Shown one piece after another: positions 44,935-53,744 of a stretch of 64,000 bases of DNA (positions are counted from its first letter, which is position 1; every line of letters begins with the position of its first letter). Source of the DNA: Myxococcales bacterium (GTDB lineage Bacteria; Myxococcota_A; Polyangia; Haliangiales; Haliangiaceae); NCBI GenBank assembly GCA_028287115.1, contig JAQBQF010000017.1, positions 1 to 64,000 on the forward strand, given 5' to 3'. Both the position numbers and the translations under genes were made by a program. The notes under the pieces were generated by a model, which did not search any database, was not told the DNA's origin, and was given only the letters and a program-made list of their open reading frames with translations.

Positions 44935-47215
44935 AGACGGCTTGATCGGCCGGGATGCCACGCGCTTCGAGCTCGGAGTAGAACCGCGGCACGGTGCCCG
45001 TCGCCACGAAGCTGCCGTCACGATGCTGGAACACGACCTGCGTCTCGAAGGTCGTATCCGAGACGCCGCTGATCTCTTCGATCGACTGCACGCGAATCGC
45101 GCCGTCTGCCTGGCGGGTGACGTGGATGACGATCTCGAACGCGGTCGCGACGAGCTCGCGAATCGCGCCATCGGCACTCATCGGCTGCGTGATCCGCGAC
45201 AGCATCGCGAGGCGGTTGAGTGCGGTGTTCGCACCTTCACCGGTCATCGCGACGATCGCACCATCCGTCGACGACGTCAGCGCTTGGACCAGGGGCGCAG
45301 CTTCTCGGCCGCGAACCTCACCGACGACGATCCGATCCGGTGCGAGGCGCATCGCCGTGTCGAGCAAGCCCGCGAGATCGAGTCCCGCGGCCTTGCCGAC
45401 CGACGGACGCGTCTCGAGCTGGATCCACTCGTCGCGTGCGATCGAGAGCTCCGCGACCTCTTCGATCGAGACGATCCGCTCGCCCGGAGGCGATGCAGCC
45501 GCGAGCGCGGCGACGAGGCTCGTCTTGCCTGAACCCGCGCCGCCACACACGAGCACGTTGCGACGTGCGGCGATGCAGGTCGCGAGGAAGTCGGCCATTC
45601 CCGCCGAGAGCGCGCCCTGCTGGACCAGATCCGACAGCTGCGGCATCTGCGAGGCCGGCTTCTTGAGTACGAGGCACGCGCCGCGCGCCGCAACCGGAGA
45701 CACGGCGGCGGTGAGCCGCGTGCCATCTCGCATCCGTAGATCGACGACCGGATGTGCGTCGTCGATCACCGAGCCCGCTTCTGCGACGAGGCGCTTGACG
45801 ACGCGCTCGAACACGTCGTCCGAGCTGAACGCCTTACCCGAGCCGCGCAACACGCCGTCTTTACCGACGACGACGCGGTCGCGGCGATCGATCACGATCT
45901 CGTCGATCTTTTCATCAGCGAACAGATCTTCGAGAGGTCCGAGGGCGAGTGCCTCGTTGAGCGTCTCTTTGATCAGCGTGTCCTGATCGATGTACTTCGG
46001 GAGCTCGCCCGAGGTCTCGAGCGTCTCGACGAGATCGATCGTCGCGCGCTCGGCCTTTTGCCACAGCTCCTCTTCATGGAGCCGCTCCATCGGGATCTTG
46101 TCGAGATCGAGCTTGGCGCGCAGTCGTTCGAGGATGTTCGACTGCAGATCGAGCATCTTGACGATCTTCGGATCGAGCGGCTCGAGCTGGACGCCGCGCT
46201 TGTTCGGCGTCGACAGCGGACGGCCGACGACCTTCTTCATCGCCTGACCGACGAGCTGACGGCCCTTGGTCTTGTCCTGCAGCGGGACGACCGGCGCTTG
46301 CTGCGCAGCCGGCGATGCGACGATCACCGGTGCGCTCGCGATCGGCGGCGCCATCTGCGGCGGCGGCGCCATCTGCGGCGGCGGCATCGGCGCAGGCATC
46401 GGAGCCGCGAAGTGCGGTGCACCACCCGGCGGTGGCAGATCGTTGTGGGGTTGCGCCTGCGCGATCGGCGCGACCGGCGGAATCGGTGCCATCACCGGCG
46501 GAGGCATCGTGCCGCCGGGGCGAGCACCTGGACGTACGGGAGGTGCTGCGATCGGCGGCATGTCGCGCGGGCCCATGCCGTCGCCACGCGCACCCATGCC
46601 GTCGCCACGTGCGCCCATCGGCGCGGGCGGCTCACGTGGAGGTGGTGCCTCGCGCGGTGGCATGTCGGGCGGCCGACTGCCGGGCGGTTGCCGCGGCGGA
46701 CCCGGACGTTCCGGACGCATGGCACCGGAGCCAGGTCCTGCGCCGGCACTCGGTTGCGCATACGGAGGCGGAGCAACCGGCGCCGGAGGTTCTGGCGGCG
46801 GCATCATCGGCTGCGGTGCAGCTTCGGTCGGTCGCGGCGCGCGATCGGCCGCGGCGATCGGTTGCAGATTCGAACCCGGCGGCGACGTCGTCGTCTCGGA
46901 CGGACCGTCACCTTGTTCGCCGCTCGCTGCTTCATCAACACCGACGATGAAATCGCCGATGTAGATCTTGTCGGAGTCTTTGACGACGAGCGGGCTCGTG
47001 ATCTTCCGGCCGTTGACGTACGTGCCGTTCGTGCTCTTGAGATCGACGATGATGAACTTGCCGTCTTTCAGCACGATGCGCGCATGGCGCTTCGAGACGT
47101 TCCCTTTCGGAAGCACGATATCGTTGCCCTGAACGCGGCCGATCGTGACCTCAGGTTTGTTGAACACCATGCGGCGCTGCTCGCCGCCTTTTTCCTGGAT
47201 GATGATGGTGAACAT
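44927..47215 (-). CDS. FHA domain fused to CpaF/TadA-like secretion ATPase
   Basis: 762 residues. The N-terminal FHA domain (1-95) is canonical: VTIGRVQGNDIVLPKGNVSK, RHARI and STNGTYVNGRKI. A Pro/Gly/Ala/Met-rich linker (~100-320) follows. The ATPase half has the CpaF N-domain (LGPLEDLFADEKIDEIVIDR), Walker A GGAGSGKTS (~557-565), the Asp/Glu box IVSIEEVAEL and Walker B LAPDRIVVGEVRG. The His box expected in this family (T-x-HAN) reads AMTGEGAN, so the catalytic-type His is missing. No tad pilus genes are adjacent, and phosphothreonine binding may place it in the kinase circuit. ATPase activity is uncertain. Confidence 0.88.
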   Translation of the reverse strand: MFTIIIQEKGGEQRRMVFNKPEVTIGRVQGNDIVLPKGNVSKRHARIVLKDGKFIIVDLKSTNGTYVNGRKITSPLVVKDSDKIYIGDFIVGVDEAASGEQGDGPSETTTSPPGSNLQPIAAADRAPRPTEAAPQPMMPPPEPPAPVAPPPYAQPSAGAGPGSGAMRPERPGPPRQPPGSRPPDMPPREAPPPREPPAPMGARGDGMGARGDGMGPRDMPPIAAPPVRPGARPGGTMPPPVMAPIPPVAPIAQAQPHNDLPPPGGAPHFAAPMPAPMPPPQMAPPPQMAPPIASAPVIVASPAAQQAPVVPLQDKTKGRQLVGQAMKKVVGRPLSTPNKRGVQLEPLDPKIVKMLDLQSNILERLRAKLDLDKIPMERLHEEELWQKAERATIDLVETLETSGELPKYIDQDTLIKETLNEALALGPLEDLFADEKIDEIVIDRRDRVVVGKDGVLRGSGKAFSSDDVFERVVKRLVAEAGSVIDDAHPVVDLRMRDGTRLTAAVSPVAARGACLVLKKPASQMPQLSDLVQQGALSAGMADFLATCIAARRNVLVCGGAGSGKTSLVAALAAASPPGERIVSIEEVAELSIARDEWIQLETRPSVGKAAGLDLAGLLDTAMRLAPDRIVVGEVRGREAAPLVQALTSSTDGAIVAMTGEGANTALNRLAMLSRITQPMSADGAIRELVATAFEIVIHVTRQADGAIRVQSIEEISGVSDTTFETQVVFQHRDGSFVATGTVPRFYSELEARGIPADQAVFR

Positions 47216-47294
47216 TGGCTCCCGAGGCGACGGTTACAGTCTCCCCCCGAAACGGTACTAAGCCTCGGCAATCACGGTCAAGTTCGCGACGGTA

Positions 47295-47489
47295 CTAGGT
47301 CTGAGTATTCGTTACGGGCGCCTGCTCGACGGAAGGCCGTTCACCGGGCCCAAAATGCAGGAGACTCCGCACATCTTCCCACCACAACGCCCAGATACCG
47401 ACTGCCAGGACCCCAAGAATCGCCGACACGATCATCGCGTCATGCCACCGGGGCCTCAACATGAATGCAAAGCTAGCACGCAGCGTCAT
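47295..47489 (-). CDS. Small single-helix membrane protein
   Basis: 64 residues from ATG 47489. A basic amphipathic start (MTLRASFAFMLRPRWHDAM) is followed by one membrane helix (IVSAILGVLAVGIWALWW) and a polar tail. It lies 79 bases upstream of the FHA-ATPase gene on the same strand and is divergent from the exported protein at 47520, only 30 bases away. No family is recognised, and coding status rests on the coherent membrane topology. Confidence 0.5.
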   Translation of the reverse strand: MTLRASFAFMLRPRWHDAMIVSAILGVLAVGIWALWWEDVRSLLHFGPGERPSVEQAPVTNTQT

Positions 47490-47519
47490 TGGGGGCGCGG
47501 GATGAGATCGAGGACTAAG

Positions 47520-48104
47520 ATGACGCCGATGAAGACCCTGGTTTTTGCGGTCGCTGCGCTGGTTGTTCTTGCCCCATCCGCCTTCGCTGCGCCGAAGAAG
47601 AAGTTCCACTTCGAGCTCACGGCGGTGATGCCGAAACCCGAGGTGAAAGCAGACGTTGCGAAGGCGGCTCAGCCCCGTGTCGAGGCGGCCGTCAAGAAGG
47701 CCTTCGAGACCCATCCCCAGCTCGTCCCGAACTTCGAAGGCGCCCCCGACCCGGTCAAGAACCCCGATGCCTACCGGAGGTTCCTGGCCAAGAAAGGCGT
47801 CTCCGCCGCCTATCTCGTGACCGTCGAGCTCACCGAAGCGTCCGAGGAGGTCGTCCCGATGGACGGTAAGTCCGGATCCCAGCGGCTCGTCGTCCATGTC
47901 GGGCTCCACGTGCTCGGAGAGACGATCCCAGGGCGCACGATGGGGTTCACCGGCGACGGTCAGGCGACGGTCAAACAGGAAGTCGGCATGAAGATCCGCG
48001 ATCGAGATCGCCAGTACGCCTGGGACTCCGCCGCCGAGGTCGCTGTTGCGGACGCGCTCAAGACCTGCTTTGCCCGCCTCGAGCTCCCGCAGAAGAAGCA
48101 GTAG
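47520..48104 (+). CDS. Exported protein of unknown function
   Basis: 194 residues. ATG 47520 has GAGG six bases upstream; ATG 47529 would give MKTLVFAVAALVVLAPSAFA, the core of the signal peptide. The mature part is basic (APKKKFHFELTAVMPKPEVK) and then mixed alpha/beta with GVSAAYLVTVELTEASEEVV. It ends with a single Cys near the C-terminus (LKTCFARLELPQKKQ). I do not recognise a family. The REP-like inverted repeat lies downstream. Confidence 0.75.
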   Translation: MTPMKTLVFAVAALVVLAPSAFAAPKKKFHFELTAVMPKPEVKADVAKAAQPRVEAAVKKAFETHPQLVPNFEGAPDPVKNPDAYRRFLAKKGVSAAYLVTVELTEASEEVVPMDGKSGSQRLVVHVGLHVLGETIPGRTMGFTGDGQATVKQEVGMKIRDRDRQYAWDSAAEVAVADALKTCFARLELPQKKQ

Positions 48105-48191
48105 GCACCTCGTATTGCGCGAGACCGCGGCCAGGTCGCGATCGAGCAGCGGATGGAACACGAGTACGAGTACGAATCGTGGAATAGGACG

Positions 48192-48334
48192 AACCGCCAA
48201 GGCGCCGAGGCGCCAAGGTCAGACAGAGAGCCGGTCGGGAATCGCGGCTTCTGCTCGGTTCGCAGTCGTCGAAACGAGTGTTCTGATCCACAAGGTCCTT
48301 TGTCCGATCTCGGCGCCTCGGCGCCTTGGCGGTT
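48192..48334. repeat. REP/BIME-like inverted repeat pair
   Basis: Two facing copies of a GC-rich element: 23 bases at 48192-48214 are perfectly repeated in inverse orientation at 48312-48334. The similarity continues at 8 of 11 positions to 48225 and 48301. The core is internally palindromic around GGCGCC. About 75 bases separate the arms. It fills the 252-base gap between an exported-protein gene and a signal peptidase gene. Similar GC-rich palindromic repeats are scattered in many soil bacteria. CCGATC (48304) and GATCGG (48347) followed by six T could also act as a weak terminator. Confidence 0.75.
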
Positions 48335-48356
48335 AGATCCGGATCTGATCGGTTTT

Positions 48357-49367
48357 TTAGCGGACGAAGCTGCCCATGCGGTCCCAATGGATCGCGGACC
48401 AGCCGAACGTCTTGTAGGCGAGCCAGATGAACAGCGCCTTGCCTTTGATGTCCTCGATCGGGACCGTGCCCCAGGCGCGCGAGTCGTTCGAGTTGTTGCG
48501 GTTGTCACCCATCACGAACACGTGGCCTTCGGGCACGACGTAGTGGAGCTGCGGCTCGCAGGGTGTCGCGACGCCGCCCGGCTTGGTCTCGACGATCTTG
48601 CCGAGTGGCGCGTCGTCGGTGCTGCAGCTCGGTGGGAACGGCGCGTTGCGCTCGGGAAAATCGTGGCGATCATCTGACGTCTGCGCGGCGTCTCGCCGAG
48701 GGCGATCCTCGTCGTGAAACGCCTGATGCGTGATGCCGCCGACCGTCTCTTCGTACCGGCTACACGTCTTCGTCGACCAGCGGCCTTCATCGTCGCGGTC
48801 GTCGTAGTGACAGTCGTCCGCGACGCGCTTGTTCGGCAGCGCCGTTCCATTGACGTAGACGACGTTGCAGCGAACCTCGATCGTATCGCCGGGCAAGCCG
48901 ATCAGGCGCTTGATATAGTCGCGGTCGCGATCGCACGGGTAGATGAACACGATCACCGAACCGCGCTCGGGCGCCCGCGCGAATAGCTTGGTCCGCGTCC
49001 ACGGAATCCGCAGGCCGTAGGGCAATTTGCTGACGAAGATCCGATCGTTGATCTCGAGCGTCGGATACATCGAGCTCGACGGAATCTCGAATGCCTCGAC
49101 CACGAACGCGCGGATCGCCAACACGATCGCGAGCAGCGTCACGATCGACAGCGCTTGATCCGACCAGTGCGACTTCTTGCGGTCTTCGACCAGCTCGTCG
49201 AGCGGGGGCAGCGACCGGCGAACCTGCCGGAGATCGCGAGCGGCGAGAGCGCGCTCGAGCTCGGTGATCGCGGGGGCGAGCTCTGGCGCGGGCCCTGCCT
49301 TGCGTGCGGCACGCAAGAGCCGCCGGGCTTCGGCGTAGACGCGACGATCGAGGCTCGCGGTGCGCAT
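48357..49367 (-). CDS. lepB: Signal peptidase I (second tandem copy)
   Basis: 336-residue membrane protease. A cytoplasmic helical N-terminus (MRTASLDRRVYAEARRLLRA) and one membrane helix (LSIVTLLAIVLAIRAFVVEA) precede the catalytic Ser in EIPSSSMYPTLEINDRIF. The catalytic Lys is in DYIKRLIGLPGDTIEVR and box E is MGDNRNNSNDSRAWG. An insertion of about 100 residues between these boxes carries extra Cys. It starts five bases after the stop of a close paralogue (49373-50488), from which it clearly arose by tandem duplication. Confidence 0.95.
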   Translation of the reverse strand: MRTASLDRRVYAEARRLLRAARKAGPAPELAPAITELERALAARDLRQVRRSLPPLDELVEDRKKSHWSDQALSIVTLLAIVLAIRAFVVEAFEIPSSSMYPTLEINDRIFVSKLPYGLRIPWTRTKLFARAPERGSVIVFIYPCDRDRDYIKRLIGLPGDTIEVRCNVVYVNGTALPNKRVADDCHYDDRDDEGRWSTKTCSRYEETVGGITHQAFHDEDRPRRDAAQTSDDRHDFPERNAPFPPSCSTDDAPLGKIVETKPGGVATPCEPQLHYVVPEGHVFVMGDNRNNSNDSRAWGTVPIEDIKGKALFIWLAYKTFGWSAIHWDRMGSFVR

Positions 49368-49372
49368 CGCGA

Positions 49373-50488
49373 CTACCTGACGAAGCTACCGATGCGGTCC
49401 CACCGGATGCCGCCCCACTCGAGCAGGCCAAAATACGAGTACGAGAGCCAGATGAACAGCGCCTCCCCTTTGATGTTATCGACCGGAACCGAGCCCCACA
49501 CGCGCGAGTCATTCGAGTTGTTGCGGTTGTCGCCCATCACGAACACGTGATGGGGGGGCACCACGTAGTGAAGCTGCGGCTCGCAGACCTTCGCCTGCTC
49601 GGTCGTCTTGACCGGGACGATCTGACCGCGAACTTGCTCCTGCGGCGTCGAACCGTTCTTCTGGTCGTCGGTCTGATCGCAGCTCGGAACGACCGGCCGC
49701 GAGATGTCCGGAAAATCACGCGAGTCGCCGGTCAAGAGATCGCCTTGCTTGAGCCGCACATCGCGCAGCGGCCTCTCGGGGTCGTGATAGGTCTCGTACG
49801 TCTTGTCGTTGACGGTCTCCTGATAACGACTGCATTGCCGCGGGAACCACCGCGGCGGTTTCGCCTTTTCGTCGTAGTCCTCGTACTGGCAGGTCTCTGC
49901 CTCGAGCATCTTGTTCGGGACGGCCTCGCCGTTGACGTAGACGACGTTGCAGCGCACTTCGACACTGTCGCCGGCGAGCGCGATCACGCGCTTGATGTAG
50001 TCCTTTTCAGGATCGCACGGGTACATGAAGACGATCACCTCGCCACGGCGCGGCGCGCGAAGCTCGAACAGCTTCGTGCGAGTCCACGGGATACGCACGC
50101 CATAGATGAACTTGTTGACGAAGATGTGGTCGCCGATTTCGAGCGTCGGATACATCGAGCTCGACGGAATCTTGAACGCTTCGATCACGAAAGCGCGGAG
50201 CGCCAACGCGATCATCACCGCGGCCAAGATCGATTCGAAGTAGTCGCGCGTCGTTGATTTCGGCGGCCGCTTGACGAGCTCGTCGACGAGCTCATCGAGC
50301 ACCGGCAGGTTCCTCCGCACGCGACCGAGATCCGCGCTCGCGAGCCCCTGCTCGACTTCCGTCGTCACGCTCTCGAGATCGCCGCCTTTGCCGCGCAGCC
50401 CGCGTTTCAGTGAGAGGGCCGTGCGCGCGTCACGCACGAGCAAGGACGCCTCCTTCTTGACGCGTCGATCGAGGCTCGCCGACCGCAT
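49373..50488 (-). CDS. lepB: Signal peptidase I (first tandem copy)
   Basis: 371 residues from ATG 50488 (MRSASLDRRVKKEASLLVRD), chosen because GAGG lies six bases upstream and the N-terminus aligns with the downstream copy. Membrane helix: FESILAAVMIALALRAFVIE. Catalytic Ser in KIPSSSMYPTLEIGDHIF, Lys in DYIKRVIALAGDSVEVR, box E MGDNRNNSNDSRVWG. Both active residues are kept, so both copies may work. It follows lepA by 83 bases on the same strand, the common lepA-lepB arrangement. Confidence 0.95.
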   Translation of the reverse strand: MRSASLDRRVKKEASLLVRDARTALSLKRGLRGKGGDLESVTTEVEQGLASADLGRVRRNLPVLDELVDELVKRPPKSTTRDYFESILAAVMIALALRAFVIEAFKIPSSSMYPTLEIGDHIFVNKFIYGVRIPWTRTKLFELRAPRRGEVIVFMYPCDPEKDYIKRVIALAGDSVEVRCNVVYVNGEAVPNKMLEAETCQYEDYDEKAKPPRWFPRQCSRYQETVNDKTYETYHDPERPLRDVRLKQGDLLTGDSRDFPDISRPVVPSCDQTDDQKNGSTPQEQVRGQIVPVKTTEQAKVCEPQLHYVVPPHHVFVMGDNRNNSNDSRVWGSVPVDNIKGEALFIWLSYSYFGLLEWGGIRWDRIGSFVR

Positions 50489-50571
50489 CTCAGTCCTCTG
50501 CTCCGCAGGATTCCTTCGATGCAAAGAGATTTCGCGCTTGCTTCGCCGCGCACGAAATAGATCCCTCCATC

Positions 50572-52374
<1,803 letters not shown>

Positions 52375-52392
52375 CTGGAGGGGTGGCGGTTG

Positions 52393-52578
52393 TTAGCGTG
52401 AGCCGAGGCGCAGGTCCACCTGCCCGGGGAGCTGATCGCGATACTTATCGAGAACCAGGTCGATACCTTGGCGAATGTACTCGGCGACCGGGACCTTGGT
52501 ACGGCCATGCAACGCCTTGAGCCGCGCGTCCTGCTCGGGCGTGATGTAGACCGTCGTCGAGATCTTCTTGCGCGACAT
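52393..52578 (-). CDS. Ribbon-helix-helix (CopG/Arc-type) regulator
   Basis: 61 residues. KKISTTVYITPEQDARLKAL gives the basic beta-strand and helix 1, and VPVAEYIRQGIDLVLDKYRD gives helix 2 of an RHH fold, which binds DNA as a dimer. ATG 52578 has GGAG five bases upstream. A promoter with repeats lies just upstream, suggesting self-repression. It could be a free-standing regulator or an antitoxin, but no toxin gene is adjacent. It is 18 bases upstream of lepA. Confidence 0.82.
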   Translation of the reverse strand: MSRKKISTTVYITPEQDARLKALHGRTKVPVAEYIRQGIDLVLDKYRDQLPGQVDLRLGSR

Positions 52579-52592
52579 GTGATCTCCGCACG

Positions 52593-52624
52593 GTGACCCT
52601 ACGTGACCATATGCAGAGGGTCAA
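52593..52624 (-). promoter_or_regulatory. Promoter and likely operator of the RHH gene
   Basis: On the reverse strand TTGACC (52624-52619), a 17-base spacer and TAGGGT (52601-52596) form a promoter that would start near 52589. It overlaps TGACCCT-N16-AGGGTCA (52594-52600, 52617-52623) and a direct repeat GTGACC-N4-GTGACC (52593-52608). RHH dimers commonly bind such repeats in their own promoters. Confidence 0.5.
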
Positions 52625-52667
52625 CACGTTGCATCGAGGGGCCCGCACGTTTAGGCTCCTGTTCGTG

Positions 52668-53393
52668 ATGTCGAAGCTACCGAAATTCGCAGGACTGGCG
52701 TCGGTCTTGGTCGTGATGGCCTGCCACGGCGACAAGACCGAGAGCACGACGCCGAAGAACGATGGCGTCGAGGCGGGAATCCCCAAGGTCGATCCCACGC
52801 TGTGCGACACCAACGGCAAGAACGTCGTCACATTCGATCTCAATCACGACAATCGTCCGGATGTCTGGCGGCTGTATCGCACCGAGGACGAAGGCGGTAC
52901 GAAGATCGAGTTCATGACCTGCAAGCAGGTCGACTTCGACCACGACGGTCGCAAGGACTGGGTCGTCGCCTACAACCGCAAAGGCCTGCCGCTGTTCGAG
53001 AAGGCCGACTTCGACTACGACGGCAAATGGGACATGTCGAAGATCTACGACACGAAGACCGGACAGGTCGCCGAGGTCGAGCGCGACACCGACTTCGACG
53101 GCAAGTTCGACGTCAAAGAGATCTATGACTCGAGCGGCCAGCTGACCTCTGTCCGCCGCGATCGCAATGGCGACGGCAACCCGGATCAGTGGGAGCAGTA
53201 CAAAGACGGCGTGCTGCTCGCGATCCTCTACGACGATGACTTCGACGGAAAAGTCGATCGCCGTGAGGAAATCCCCGGCGCGCATCCCAAGGTCGAGATG
53301 CCCACCACCCAGGATCCGACCGCGACGAACAATATCAACGACGCGGCGGGTTCGGGTTCGGGCAAGACGGCGGCGCCTGAGAAGAAGAAGTAG
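52668..53393 (+). CDS. Lipoprotein with six calcium-loop-like repeats
   Basis: 241 residues from ATG 52668: MSKLPKFAGLASVLVVMAC is a lipoprotein signal ending in a lipobox Cys. Six Asp-rich loops follow: DLNHDNRPD, DFDHDGRKD, DFDYDGKWD, DTDFDGKFD, DRNGDGNPD and DDDFDGKVD, spaced about 20-25 residues. These resemble EF-hand/thrombospondin-3-type calcium loops. The tail is Pro/Thr/Gly-Ser-rich. It should sit in the periplasm or on the surface and bind Ca2+. It overlaps the cupin start by one base (TAGTG). Confidence 0.82.
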   Translation: MSKLPKFAGLASVLVVMACHGDKTESTTPKNDGVEAGIPKVDPTLCDTNGKNVVTFDLNHDNRPDVWRLYRTEDEGGTKIEFMTCKQVDFDHDGRKDWVVAYNRKGLPLFEKADFDYDGKWDMSKIYDTKTGQVAEVERDTDFDGKFDVKEIYDSSGQLTSVRRDRNGDGNPDQWEQYKDGVLLAILYDDDFDGKVDRREEIPGAHPKVEMPTTQDPTATNNINDAAGSGSGKTAAPEKKK

Positions 53394-53737
53394 TGGACCG
53401 AGTCGATAAGCCCTGGGGTCACGAGTTGATCTGGGCGAAGACCGACCGCTACGTCGGCAAAATCCTGCATATTCGCGCGGGCGAGTCGCTTTCGCTCCAG
53501 TACCACCGGGTCAAGGACGAGACGATCATGGTGCTCAGCGGCCGGATGAAGCTCGAGTACTTCGTCGACGGTGAGCCGCCACGCGCGCGCGAGCTCGGAC
53601 CGCGCGAGCCGTTTCATATCGCGGTCGGCTTGCGGCATCGGATGACCGCCGTCGAAGACACCGATGTCGTCGAGGTCTCGACGCCCGAGCTCGACGATGT
53701 CGTGCGGCTCGAAGATCGCTACGGCCGGACCTCGTAG
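53393..53737 (+). CDS. Cupin-fold protein (phosphomannose isomerase type II-like)
   Basis: 114 residues from GTG 53393, which shares one base with the preceding stop. It opens DRVDKPWGHELIWAKTDRYV, the typical entry of type-II mannose-6-phosphate isomerase cupins. Metal-type residues are in LSLQYHRVKDETIMVLSG (H-x(3)-K-x-E) and FHIAVGLRHRMTAVED. It could bind a metal and a sugar phosphate, but the substrate is unproven; no nucleotidyltransferase is fused or adjacent. Confidence 0.85.
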   Translation: MDRVDKPWGHELIWAKTDRYVGKILHIRAGESLSLQYHRVKDETIMVLSGRMKLEYFVDGEPPRARELGPREPFHIAVGLRHRMTAVEDTDVVEVSTPELDDVVRLEDRYGRTS

Positions 53738-53744
53738 GTCGCGC

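Noticed and set aside
45752..47464. Forward open frame of 570 codons opposite the FHA-ATPase
   Set aside because: Arg-rich translation produced by the antisense of the Pro/Gly-rich linker.
48304..48358. Strong intrinsic terminator with CCGATC/GATCGG stem and T6
   Set aside because: The stem is only six bases around a 37-base interior that folds on its own, and the T tract overlaps the stop of the convergent gene; kept only as a weak possibility.
52393..52578. RHH protein as an antitoxin of a toxin-antitoxin pair
   Set aside because: The neighbours are lepA and a divergent lipoprotein; no small toxin frame lies on either side.
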